Below, in pieces: positions 35,826 through 43,042 of a stretch of DNA of 64,000 nucleotides; within the stretch, counting starts at the first letter, position 1, and each line of letters begins with the position of its first letter. Under the pieces are notes generated by a model. That model made no database searches. It worked only from the letters and a program-made list of their open reading frames with translations, and had not been told where the DNA came from. The stretch comes from a virus: IMG/VR virus record IMGVR_UViG_3300044640_002737, positions 1-64,000 of that record, one strand, 5' to 3'. The position numbers were made by a program, and so were the translations under genes.

Positions 35826-37727
35826 TTACTTTTTAATTATTTTAGCTGTCGCTATTTGGCTTGCTTTGATATTTAATGTTGCAACATATAAACCAGCTGA
35901 TAGTTCACCAATATCATAAGTGTACTGATATTTTCCCTTTGGCATATTAGTTTTCATTAAATCAACTACAAGTTTTCCGTTTATATCGTAAATCGATAGT
36001 GTTATATTTTCTTTCTCTGAAACCTCAAAAGCAACCATTATTTTATCGTCTACTGGATTTGGATATACTATTATCTTGTTACCGAGTAGATTTAAGTAGC
36101 CTGATGAGATATTCATTATTTTAACTTCACCGTGGGTTGGATTTATGATCAGATCAGTTGCAATAGAATTACCCGCATATTTCCTTGTTACCCATAATGG
36201 ACTAGCATTCCAATCTGACTGTGGTTCAAGTGCAAGAAACTTAAGATTAAATAGGTTTTCACCATCATTTATTGGATGTTGATTTCCTGAGATATCAAAT
36301 CCTCCCCATTCGATCGTATTTTCAACTGGATTAACGAAACTCATCCAATCCATTGATTTTTCACTATTAACTATTTCCTTAAATTCTAATAAAGATGGAT
36401 CGTAGTATAATGCCATTTGTAGCGATCCTATTGGACCTGAATTAGATTTTAATGTAACAGGTATCGTTACAAGATTTGCTTCATCTACAGTCACCTTAGG
36501 CATGTTAATTTCAATCGTAGACAATGTAGTGTCATCATATTGCGTTGTCACGTCCATTATATAATTTGGTGTGTTGTTCGGATTTATAATAGTTATCGGA
36601 ACTAAACGAGCCATGTTATATCCTGTACCATTGGCATCTCCATATCCAAGTACATAAAATGTGACCGAATCTGGTTGGCCTGGTAATATATCGAACGTTA
36701 GATTAGTTACCCCTGGTATTGATTGTGTCTGATTTGTTGAAGATCCATTGATCGATGCATATTCGGAAGCACTAAAGAATCTGATGTCAGGTACGTTATT
36801 TGGCCAAGCACTAAATCTTCCCGCTATTCTACCATATATTCCGTAAACGTCCGACATTGTAATGTTACCTGAATTATTTACATCGGAAGAATAATAATCA
36901 AATCCGGATGGTTGAAGTTGTCCAAGAACATATTGATTAACTCTTTGCGCATCGGCCACAGTAACTATATTACCTACTGATAATGTATCACCCTGAACTG
37001 CAAGTCTAACGTCATAGTATGTGGTGTCTATCGATTTTGAAAAATTGAATTCACCATTAAGATCAGTAGTGTCAATCTCATCTATAGACCAAGTCGATCC
37101 GGTTTTAGGTTTCTTCTCTAGAGCAAGAGTTAGATTCTTAGCTGGCGATCCGGTAACGTTAACAAAGTTACCCTGGTAATTAAACATTACAGAATTAATA
37201 ACCCCACCGTAATTATGAAGGGTTAATAGATCATCAAGACCATCTATATTTGAGCTTAGATTATTGAATGTTGTTGTTCCAGTTACCTCAATATTAGTTA
37301 TATTATTAGTGAAGGTTTGAAAGTTTGCTGAATGTTGTAATTCTATATTAAATAATGCACCTGATGGAATAGTAAAAGTGCTACTACTACCAGTGTAAAC
37401 GATAGTTACTGTAATGCTACCTTCCGATAGATTATTCTCGTATTGAAGTACCTGTGCAAATGATGTATTTGTTGATGTTACTATAGGAGCTCCACCGCCG
37501 AATGCATTCTTATCATACCAAACTCTGTATTGCAAACCGGTGATCAAGGTAGATGTCGTGTTTTGATAACATAGACCTATATTGGTTTTTCCTGATGCTA
37601 CAGTACCTACCTGATATTGTGAATTGACCATAACATAGACTCCATTTCCCGGAGCTGTTGGACATTGTGAGAATCCTAGATATGGTATCAGCAGGATTCC
37701 AAAAATGAGAATGAGTAATTTTTTCAT
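35826..37727 (-). CDS. Exported cohesin/dockerin-like protein with T9SS sorting tail (633 aa)
   Basis: Signal peptide to about residue 21 (YLGFSQ). Beta domains follow; around residues 285-305 a dockerin-like DVNNSGNITMSDVYGIYG; around 405-540 a cohesin-like domain (VTIPVTLKSNSGPIGSLQMA, YYDPSLLEFKEIV, ENLFNLKFLAL); and from ~555 a type A T9SS C-terminal domain (IIVYPNPVDDKIMVAFEVSE, LSIYDINGKLV, LSAGLYVATL). T9SS cargo in a phage implies use of the host type IX secretion machine. The dockerin segment is related to that of the lectin protein at 30875-32548. Confidence 0.85.
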   Translation of the reverse strand: MKKLLILIFGILLIPYLGFSQCPTAPGNGVYVMVNSQYQVGTVASGKTNIGLCYQNTTSTLITGLQYRVWYDKNAFGGGAPIVTSTNTSFAQVLQYENNLSEGSITVTIVYTGSSSTFTIPSGALFNIELQHSANFQTFTNNITNIEVTGTTTFNNLSSNIDGLDDLLTLHNYGGVINSVMFNYQGNFVNVTGSPAKNLTLALEKKPKTGSTWSIDEIDTTDLNGEFNFSKSIDTTYYDVRLAVQGDTLSVGNIVTVADAQRVNQYVLGQLQPSGFDYYSSDVNNSGNITMSDVYGIYGRIAGRFSAWPNNVPDIRFFSASEYASINGSSTNQTQSIPGVTNLTFDILPGQPDSVTFYVLGYGDANGTGYNMARLVPITIINPNNTPNYIMDVTTQYDDTTLSTIEINMPKVTVDEANLVTIPVTLKSNSGPIGSLQMALYYDPSLLEFKEIVNSEKSMDWMSFVNPVENTIEWGGFDISGNQHPINDGENLFNLKFLALEPQSDWNASPLWVTRKYAGNSIATDLIINPTHGEVKIMNISSGYLNLLGNKIIVYPNPVDDKIMVAFEVSEKENITLSIYDINGKLVVDLMKTNMPKGKYQYTYDIGELSAGLYVATLNIKASQIATAKIIKK

Positions 37728-37794
37728 AGATGTTTATTTTGGTTTATTTTGGTTCGGAATATTTATCTGAAATTGCTCTTTTTTAGGCCACAAA

Positions 37795-37826
37795 AAAAGT
37801 CGATACTTTTAAATGTACCGACTTTT
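37795..37826 (-). terminator. Terminator ending the tRNA array
   Basis: AAAAGTCGATAC/GTACCGACTTTT stem (one A-C mismatch) around an AT-rich loop, downstream of the last tRNA on the minus strand. Confidence 0.75.
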
Positions 37827-37836
37827 AAATGTTTAG

Positions 37837-37905
37837 TAAAGCATATCGGATTCTAACCGATGTTCCCGCTACACGCGGAGTCCTAGAACGCTAGACGAAA
37901 GCTTC
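37837..37905 (-). ncRNA. tRNA-like element with shrunken anticodon arm
   Basis: Acceptor GAAGCTT/ATGCTTT (one mismatch), D-arm GTCT/GGAC, T-arm ATCGG-TTAGAAT-CCGAT. The anticodon arm is only CCGC-GTGTA-GCGG (4 bp, 5-nt loop), so no normal anticodon exists. The T-loop has A instead of C at position 56. A decayed or specialised tRNA. Confidence 0.45.
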
Positions 37906-37975
37906 AACCAATTCAAGCAATCTGTAAATCACTTTCATTGGCTCTGTGTTAAATATTACAGTATCTAACACATAG

Positions 37976-38047
37976 TAGCCCGTAGGGGAATCGAACCCCT
38001 CTTTCCAGGATGAAAACCTGACGACCTAACCGATAGTCGAACGGGCC
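37976..38047 (-). tRNA. tRNA-Glu(TTC)
   Basis: Full cloverleaf; anticodon loop with TTC in CAGGTTTTCATCCTG; T-arm AGGGGTTCGATTCCCCT. CCA is not encoded. Confidence 0.92.
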
Positions 38048-38351
38048 ATGTTCACTTAGTGAGATGTGCTAAGCTAGATTTTAACGGGTTACTCTAGCTG
38101 TTTCGAGAACCATCACTCCCATGGGTACGAGCCATGCGAAGCTTTTCATTAGTGTCTTACCACATAAAAACCTGTCAAGCTACTGAGAGGCTCTGCTACC
38201 TGCCTTTGTTCTCAGTTCCAGTATTTTAACTAATTTGACTCATTACCACCCATGAGATGATTGCTTTCCAAACCAGCTTTCGGTTACCACCTGGACATTA
38301 ACCGAGATCCTTTAATGAGATCTAAACATGGAGGGTATCTCTTACCCTTTG
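38048..38351. other. Structured spacer in tRNA array
   Basis: About 300 bases with no ORF or canonical tRNA. It holds several short hairpins, e.g. AGCTAGA/TCTAGCT, CATGG-CTCGTAC-CCATG (a 7-nt loop that could hold a CGT anticodon), CTGAGA/TCTCAG and AGGGTA/TACCCT, so it may contain remnants of tRNAs or another structured RNA. Confidence 0.35.
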
Positions 38352-38438
38352 CGGAGGAGGTGAGATTCGAACTCACGGACCCCTTTCAGGATCGCCGGTT
38401 TTCAAGACCGGTGCACTAAACCACTATGCGACTCCTCC
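38352..38438 (-). tRNA. tRNA-Ser(TGA)
   Basis: Class II tRNA with long variable arm; anticodon loop CTTGAAA; acceptor GGAGGAG/CTCCTCC. Confidence 0.92.
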
Positions 38439-38442
38439 GGTT

Positions 38443-38586
38443 AAAAAGATAATGATGGAGTACCCTTCTCGCTCCAATCTTAAGTGCTTTCCTGAGTTTT
38501 ACTGGATCCAGGCACAAGGGGTGGTGAACTTTTTTTACCTATTTCGGTTTGTCGACAACCTACGTAGAAAGAACCATTATCTTTTT
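38443..38586. other. 12-bp inverted repeat enclosing an unexplained spacer
   Basis: AAAAAGATAATG (38443-38454) is perfectly complementary to CATTATCTTTTT (38575-38586), closing ~120 bases between tRNA-Ser and tRNA-Asp. No ORF, no T-arm. It could be a processed structured RNA or tRNA-processing element. Confidence 0.5.
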
Positions 38587-38587
38587 G

Positions 38588-38659
38588 CGGTCCCACGGAG
38601 AATCGAACTCCGAACTCTGCCGTGACAGGGCAGCATTATAGCCGTTTAACTACAGGACC
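38588..38659 (-). tRNA. tRNA-Asp(GTC)
   Basis: Anticodon arm CTGCC-CTGTCAC-GGCAG; acceptor GGTCCTG/TGGGACC with wobble pairs. Confidence 0.9.
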
Positions 38660-38783
38660 ATTATAACGAGGACGCAGCGGGATGAACCTCTCTTTCTCTG
38701 TACCGCGAATAAACAGAGACTGCCTCGTACCGTCGTTGAAAAGTCTTTCGACAAATCAGAGCGTTCCGGTGTACTTTTAAATT

Positions 38784-38890
38784 TGGTGACTAATAAGGAT
38801 TCGAACCTTAAACCTGCGTCCCCTTTCCGTGAGTGCTAAGCACTATTCTTGTACTCCGTTCTGCTGTGCTCCAATACACTATAGCCAATC
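38784..38890 (-). ncRNA. Long tRNA-like element (about 107 nt)
   Basis: T-arm TAAGG-TTCGAAT-CCTTA with acceptor-like TGGCTAT/TTAGTCA and D-like GTG/CAC arm containing GG. The middle holds AGTGC/GCACT but no normal 7-nt anticodon loop. Low confidence. Confidence 0.35.
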
Positions 38891-38937
38891 GTCAGTTTCG
38901 AACCTGACAGCCTCAAGGTAATTAATCTTGAGATTTG

Positions 38938-39038
38938 TGGACCGGGCAGGATTCGAACCTGCGACGCCTAGTAGATGTTAGTTATTCTTGGCCTTCGAAT
39001 ACATCCACCTTAGTGTTTACCAACTTCACCACCGGACC
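38938..39038 (-). ncRNA. Leu-like tRNA element with abnormal anticodon region
   Basis: Acceptor GGTCCGG/CCGGTCC (one mismatch), Leu-type D-arm GTG-AAGTTGGTAAA-CAC and T-arm GCAGG-TTCGAAT-CCTGC are good. The anticodon region instead forms TATTC-GAAGGCCAA-GAATA (9-nt loop), so the charging identity is unclear. Confidence 0.5.
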
Positions 39039-39227
39039 GTTTCGAATCTGAATTGAGCGATTCAGATTCTACTTAATTAGTTGAGCTTCTATTTTTCGTC
39101 GGGAAGCCCCCTTGTCAGGAAAATTAGACCTTACTTTGTCACACAAACTTTTAAAGTTGTAGAATTCCACTGGTTTACTTCACTACCCAAACCTCTATCT
39201 TCTACAGGGATAACTAAAAGCGACTCG
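39039..39227. other. Spacer with perfect 10-bp hairpin
   Basis: GAATCTGAAT/ATTCAGATTC with a 6-nt loop at 39044-39069, no T-run. The rest of the ~190 bases has no ORF or tRNA that I can recognise. Confidence 0.4.
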
Positions 39228-39300
39228 TAGCGGAGGCAGGACTCGAACCTGCGACCTTTGGGTTATGAGCCCACTGAGCTACCAACTGCTCTACTCCGCA
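39228..39300 (-). tRNA. tRNA-fMet-like (CAT), copy 1
   Basis: Anticodon loop CTCATAA flanked by GGG/CCC, and a mismatched 1:72 pair (T-T), both initiator hallmarks. D-arm region AGAGCAGTTGGTAGCTC matches bacterial initiator tRNA. Confidence 0.85.
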
Positions 39301-39305
39301 ATATG

Positions 39306-39453
39306 TGGTCACGGTAGGAATCGAACCTACTATATCAATTACTTACTTAGTCACTTACCATGCTGCTTAACCGGTATCTCGGGCAGTAATACTAAATCAT
39401 CATTAATCCATTGGCCAATCAGCATTACATACTGACCTATAGCTTTCGCAACC
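39306..39453 (-). ncRNA. Long tRNA-like element (about 148 nt)
   Basis: T-arm GTAGG-TTCGATT-CCTAC and acceptor 3' strand CGTGACC, pairing with GGTTGCG (two wobbles) 148 nt away. No normal D or anticodon arm is evident between. Low confidence that the two ends belong together. Confidence 0.3.
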
Positions 39454-39458
39454 TTTAG

Positions 39459-39531
39459 TAGCGGGGGCCGGACTCGAACCGACGACCTTTGGGTTATGAG
39501 CCCAATGAGCTACCTACTGCTCTACCCCACG
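39459..39531 (-). tRNA. tRNA-fMet-like (CAT), copy 2
   Basis: Anticodon stem TTGGG-CTCATAA-CCCAA with three G-C pairs and a C1:T72 mismatch; strongly similar to copy 1 but not identical in acceptor and T stems. Confidence 0.85.
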
Positions 39532-39561
39532 ATATATTTTCAATGAACTGTTTATTATATG

Positions 39562-39620
39562 TTATTTTTATTACTCTGCAAATATAATAATGTTTCACGG
39601 GTAATAAAAATAATATCTAA
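39562..39620 (-). promoter_or_regulatory. Class A promoter of tRNA block, inside a 13-bp inverted repeat
   Basis: Minus strand: T-tract, CCCG, 11 nt, TATATTTG (box at 39579-39586). It is bracketed by TTATTTTTATTAC (39562-39574) and GTAATAAAAATAA (39601-39613), perfectly complementary. Drives the tRNAs below 39531. Confidence 0.7.
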
Positions 39621-39636
39621 TTTTTTTAATTAAAAG

Positions 39637-39722
39637 CGGAGAGCGGAGGAATCGAACCTCATACGGTTTCCCGTACGTCACGCTTAGCAGGCGGACCCGA
39701 TCGCCATCACGGATCACTCTCC
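39637..39722 (-). tRNA. tRNA-Ser(GCT)
   Basis: Class II; anticodon loop CTGCTAA; acceptor GGAGAGT/GCTCTCC; discriminator G. Confidence 0.92.
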
Positions 39723-39727
39723 AATTG

Positions 39728-39813
39728 TACCCCGGGCGGGAGTCGAACCCGCACGGACCTTACGGCCCACTGAATTTTAAGTCCAGCGTGTCTACCAGTT
39801 TCACCACCGGGGC
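39728..39813 (-). tRNA. tRNA-Leu(TAA)
   Basis: Class II; anticodon arm CTGGA-CTTAAAA-TTCAG; D-arm typical of Leu (GTGGTGAAACTGGTAGACAC). Confidence 0.92.
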
Positions 39814-39818
39814 ATTTG

Positions 39819-39899
39819 TACTCAAGGAGGGAATCGAACCCTCACGCCGAAGCACTAGATCCTAAATCTAGCGTGTCTACCTAATTCCACCACTCAAGC
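39819..39899 (-). tRNA. tRNA-Leu(TAG), copy 1
   Basis: Class II; anticodon arm CTAGA-TTTAGGA-TCTAG; a second Leu(TAG) lies at 54016-54097. It ends 17 bases from an HNH nuclease gene. Confidence 0.9.
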
Positions 39900-39916
39900 A
39901 ATTGATCCGATCATAA

Positions 39917-40600
39917 TCACGAATTCTTCTGTATTTTTATATCCCTATCTAAATCTCTTTGTCGGGGTTTTCTTTTTATATTTTTTATATTTCTCCCCAT
40001 ATAAGTTGGTGTTAGTGCGTCACAATTTGGACAAATCAACCTAAAATTATTTTCTAGGTTATTTTGGGGATTTCCGTCAATGTGATCCAATATTAATGGT
40101 ATATTTACGCCATTCCAACTTTCATTTTTACAAATTTCACAGCAGTGTCCTCTTTTTAATATTAAAAACTTCTTAATAGTTTTTCTGTTTGAATCAGTAA
40201 AAATCCCGCCGTCTAATTTTTCCTGATTTATTTTTGTTATAGATTTACTATGACATTCTGGTGAACAGTATTTGGTTCTTTTTTCTTTATCTACTGTATT
40301 AAAACAGATCGGACAATTTTTTAGATTTTTTTTCCCTCTACTTATATTTGAACACGTCACTGAGCAATATTTTCTTGTCTTGCCAGATTTCTCATTATCG
40401 AACTCATCTCCACAACAAAGGCAAATTAGAATATCGATATTTCTTAAGTTGTCGAATTGAGATTGATTTATTCCATATTTTTTCAAAAGATGGTTTTTAA
40501 TTGAATTGTAACTTTTACCTATTACTTCTGATATTTCTCTATATTTTTTTCCATCCTCTAGTAATTTTTTAGCAAGAATAGACTCGGTTTCATTCCACAT
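39917..40600 (-). CDS. HNH endonuclease with zinc fingers (227 aa)
   Basis: N-terminal helix-turn-helix (AKKLLEDGKKYREISEVIG), two Cys pairs (LCCGDEF...YCSVTC; CPICFN...YCSPEC), and a C-terminal HNH core (CEIC, PLILDHIDGNPQNN, RLICPNCDAL). Typical free-standing homing endonuclease of T4-like phages, lying among tRNA genes as such elements often do. Confidence 0.88.
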   Translation of the reverse strand: MWNETESILAKKLLEDGKKYREISEVIGKSYNSIKNHLLKKYGINQSQFDNLRNIDILICLCCGDEFDNEKSGKTRKYCSVTCSNISRGKKNLKNCPICFNTVDKEKRTKYCSPECHSKSITKINQEKLDGGIFTDSNRKTIKKFLILKRGHCCEICKNESWNGVNIPLILDHIDGNPQNNLENNFRLICPNCDALTPTYMGRNIKNIKRKPRQRDLDRDIKIQKNS

Positions 40601-40731
40601 AAATTTTATTTTTATAATTATATATTCTAAAGTTGATTTCGAATCGTCGACTATATTAGCCCTGAGAATCTAAACTAATTCAAAACCTTTGATGGATCTT
40701 AATAAAAGCCATAATCTTAGTAATAAAAAAG

Positions 40732-40806
40732 GGTGACCGGTCGGGATCGAACCGACGACCTTCTGGACCACAACCAGACGTTCTAACCAACTGAACTACG
40801 GCCACC
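40732..40806 (-). tRNA. tRNA-His(GTG)
   Basis: Anticodon arm TCTGG-TTGTGGT-CCAGA; extra G(-1) opposite discriminator C, the His identity element. Confidence 0.92.
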
Positions 40807-40811
40807 ATGTA

Positions 40812-41234
40812 TTATTTTGTGCTGAGGTATTCCTCTATTTCAGCATCATTTGCTAATCTAATAGGAACGAATAATGCAAATCCATTATCATCCTCGAAGT
40901 GATTACAAGTATCTAAACGAAATCCGAATTTATATCTCCAGTGTTCAAATAAGTTTTTTTCAGCTATCCATTTACCAACATTAGCATTTCTATATTCACC
41001 GAAGTAAAATTGTCCATCTACAAGATCTGCTTTCGGTATTGCTCCAGCAGCTATAAGTCTGGGTACATAGAATTCTTTATACTCCTTTTCTTCAACTCTA
41101 GGAATACCTGGAACGTCGCATGGATTTTCAAATTTCTTTAAATTATTCCAGTATTTAATCATAGCTTCTTTCCTGTTAGCTCTTTCCTCCTCGATCTTAG
41201 CTTTTGCTAAAGCTATTTTTTCTATATCATTCAT
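40812..41234 (-). CDS. Unknown protein (140 aa)
   Basis: Not recognised. Charged helical N-terminus then a mixed domain (FYVPRLIAAGAIPKADLVDG, FGFRLDTCNHFEDDN). I prefer the ATG at 41234 because a longer start at 41261 would run into tRNA-Cys. Lies between tRNA-His and tRNA-Cys on the same strand. Confidence 0.65.
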   Translation of the reverse strand: MNDIEKIALAKAKIEEERANRKEAMIKYWNNLKKFENPCDVPGIPRVEEKEYKEFYVPRLIAAGAIPKADLVDGQFYFGEYRNANVGKWIAEKNLFEHWRYKFGFRLDTCNHFEDDNGFALFVPIRLANDAEIEEYLSTK

Positions 41235-41252
41235 AAGCAAGTTATTAATTAG

Positions 41253-41324
41253 AGGCACCAATAGGAATCGAACCTATCTCTTCCGCTTTGCAGGCGGACG
41301 CCTGAGCCAATCGACCACAGTGCC
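41253..41324 (-). tRNA. tRNA-Cys(GCA)
   Basis: Anticodon arm CCGC-CTGCAAA-GCGG region; acceptor GGCACTG/TGGTGCC; discriminator T. Confidence 0.92.
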
Positions 41325-41339
41325 ATTTTTATTTATTAG

Positions 41340-41412
41340 ATCCTCCGACAGGGATCGAACCTGCAACCTGCTGATTACAAATCAGCTGCTCTACCAATTG
41401 AGCCACGGAGGA
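41340..41412 (-). tRNA. tRNA-Thr(TGT)
   Basis: Anticodon arm GCTGA-TTTGTAA-TCAGC; acceptor TCCTCCG/CGGAGGA. Confidence 0.92.
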
Positions 41413-41417
41413 ATGTG

Positions 41418-41504
41418 CGGAAAGTATAGGATTCGAACCTATGGCACCCTTTCGGATGCACACGCTTTCCAAGCGTGCTCCTTAAGCCACTCGGACAACT
41501 TTCC
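41418..41504 (-). tRNA. tRNA-Ser(GGA)
   Basis: Class II; anticodon arm CACGC-TTGGAAA-GCGTG; acceptor GGAAAGT/ACTTTCC. Confidence 0.92.
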
Positions 41505-41513
41505 ATTCATTTG

Positions 41514-41597
41514 CGGAGGAGTGAGGTATCGATCCCCATACCCGAGGGTACCGCTAGTTTTCAAGACTAGGTCAAGCGCCAGCTTAATTACTCCTCC
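41514..41597 (-). tRNA. tRNA-Ser(TGA), divergent second copy
   Basis: Acceptor GGAGGAG/CTCCTCC and anticodon arm CTAGT-CTTGAAA-ACTAG are intact, but the T-loop is ATCGATA (A54 for T54) and the D-arm is unusual. It may be decaying or have altered tertiary contacts; a standard Ser(TGA) exists at 38352. Confidence 0.7.
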
Positions 41598-41636
41598 TTT
41601 TTTGGCTTCCAATATGTCAAAGATCTCGTAAAATAA

Positions 41637-41664
41637 AAAAGGTCTCCTTTTTAGAGGAGACCTT
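41637..41664 (-). terminator. Terminator after 33-aa ORF
   Basis: AAAAGGTCTCC/GGAGACCTTTT stem, directly after the 33-aa ORF on the minus strand. Confidence 0.88.
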
Positions 41665-41686
41665 TTAGATTTAAGTTTTTATATAC

Positions 41687-41788
41687 TTATACCAATACCT
41701 TCTCCTTTTCAACGCACAGTGATAACTCACAAGATGTACTTGTTGTATCTAAATGCAGTGACGATAATGTGTATTGTACTTGTTTCAT
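41687..41788 (-). CDS. Small monocistronic ORF (33 aa)
   Basis: ATG at 41786-41788, stop at 41687: MKQVQYTLSSLHLDTTSTSC, then a charged end. It has its own class A promoter ~50 bases upstream and a terminator 23 bases downstream, so it is probably a genuine, well-expressed micro-gene. No family was recognised. Confidence 0.6.
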   Translation of the reverse strand: MKQVQYTLSSLHLDTTSTSCELSLCVEKEKVLV

Positions 41789-41837
41789 TTTATGTTATTT
41801 TGAGATTTATATATCTTTCTCCCTTTTAATTTCTATG

Positions 41838-41872
41838 CAAAAATAGGGAAAAGTTTCGGATAAAAAAAATAT
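41838..41872 (-). promoter_or_regulatory. Class A promoter of 33-aa ORF
   Basis: Minus strand: T-tract, ATCCG, 11 nt, TATTTTTG. Confidence 0.7.
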
Positions 41873-41907
41873 TTTCTATTATTTTCTAAATATTATTCGA
41901 TAATTAG

Positions 41908-41979
41908 TAGTCCCAGAAGGATTCGAACCCTCATCTTCCCATCCGTAGTGGGAAATTCTATCCGTTAAACTATGGAACT
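41908..41979 (-). tRNA. tRNA-Arg(ACG)
   Basis: Anticodon arm TCCCA-CTACGGA-TGGGA; acceptor AGTTCCA/TGGGACT. ACG needs A34-to-I editing by the host TadA to read CGN codons. Confidence 0.85.
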
Positions 41980-42096
41980 ATGGACGAGTCTCTCCCCGTT
42001 CGTCACCCTCCACTTTTTTGCGCATCAAATTGGATCTACTTCCTAAAAGCTATTCCTCTTATCCATTGTGGCAGCAGACAGGTCAACGCCACATCG

Positions 42097-42295
42097 TGTG
42101 TTGTACAGGATTCGAACCTATACCCAACGGCCTTATGTACCGTTTACGGACCCTATGACCTGTTACATGAAGTAATTAATTTCATTACGCATATCACCTA
42201 GCACTCCGTGTCCCTGTGGCCCTTTTTAAGATAGTGTCTAGAATCTTCTTAATATCTACCCATCGGAAGCTCTGACCAAATTGAGCTAACAACAC
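42097..42295 (-). ncRNA. Interrupted tRNA-like gene (about 199 nt)
   Basis: The 5' part (42262-42295) is a canonical acceptor-D half: GTGTTGT, TA, D-arm GCTC-AATTTGGTCA-GAGC. The 3' part (from 42135 down) holds T-arm ATAGG-TTCGAAT-CCTGT and acceptor ACAACAC, which pairs perfectly (7/7) with the 5' strand. About 125 nt lie between, with a 5-bp/9-nt hairpin AACGG-TACATAAGG-CCGTT before the T-arm. It looks like a tRNA with an intervening sequence; anticodon unclear. Confidence 0.55.
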
Positions 42296-42300
42296 TTTTG

Positions 42301-42415
42301 AGTTACTGATAGGATTCGAACCTATGCCAATCCCACGTCTCGCATCCAATCTGAAAGGGAATCGAACCCTACGCACGGTTACAGGGAGACTGCTCTTCCG
42401 CTAAGCTACAGTAAC
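42301..42415 (-). ncRNA. Extended tRNA-like gene (about 115 nt)
   Basis: Perfect acceptor GTTACTG/CAGTAAC, D-arm GCTT/GAGC with AGCGGAA loop, T-arm ATAGG-TTCGAAT-CCTAT. GTCTC and GAGAC could form the anticodon stem, but ~44 nt sit between, including CTGTAAC and a second T-arm-like AGGG-TTCGATT-CCCT. Possibly two tRNA genes fused or one with an insertion. Confidence 0.5.
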
Positions 42416-42608
42416 ATAAATGGAGCTTGCCGACGCTGTATTCACTATGGATTGATTTATTATTATAACCCTACGGGATAATTAATTATCACCATCTACA
42501 GGTCTACTAATGTGGTTTATAGCAATGTGGTTTACGCCAACAACACGTTTACTCCTACTGCATCCATAAAAGAATTAATCATCATCACGGACCGACAAAC
42601 TCTATTTG

Positions 42609-42678
42609 CTACCAGCATAGGAATCGAACCTAATATCTCCCTTACGATCGGGTGCGTATGCCAATACGCCAACTGGTA
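42609..42678 (-). ncRNA. tRNA-like, possibly Thr(CGT), with short anticodon stem
   Basis: Acceptor TACCAGT/GCTGGTA, D-arm GCGT/ACGC with GG in the loop, T-loop TTCGATT. The anticodon arm is only CCC-GATCGTAA-GGG (3 bp, 8-nt loop), 3-4 nt shorter than normal. Confidence 0.5.
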
Positions 42679-43042
42679 ATATTATGGGTTATGAAAATGA
42701 TAAAGTGTATAGACTATGCTAACGACAATGCCAACGTCAAAGACCTTCCTTTACTACAAAGGCAAAGTCAAAAACCAAGTCTCTTTTTGCTAACCAATTA
42801 TCTGTCTAGTGGTAAAGATTCCTCTTTCTCTATGAGATTTCAGTAACTTGTTTAACAATTGAGTTCTATCTCAGTTTTTTTTGTTTTTGTAAAGGAAGCG
42901 GTTGCTGTTTTATCTGTTTCCGTAGAAACACTTAAATTAGTTTATAACTATCATCGATAAGATTTTATATAAAACATTACCACCTTCAATCAAATGGTTA
43001 TGGAATCGTCTCCTGACTATCCATAACCAACCCCACTTTTAA
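42679..43042. other. Gene-free spacer with hairpin
   Basis: No credible ORF on either strand. A 9-bp hairpin GGTTATGGA/TCCATAACC (42996-43028) with a 15-nt loop sits just past the stop of the 305-aa gene and may end its transcript, although it lacks a T-run. The rest is unexplained. Confidence 0.35.

Noticed and set aside
41320-41631. 103-aa + strand ORF over Thr, Ser and Ser tRNAs
   Set aside because: Typical antisense reading of tRNA genes (DRDRTCNLLITNQLLYQLSH type).
42097-42295. Group I intron in a tRNA
   Set aside because: The intervening ~125 bases are shorter than known group I introns and I saw no P/Q/R/S core; left as an unexplained interruption.
42652-42846. 64-aa + strand ORF in the tRNA region
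   Set aside because: Overlaps the tRNA-like element at 42609, no promoter or family, opposite to all neighbours.
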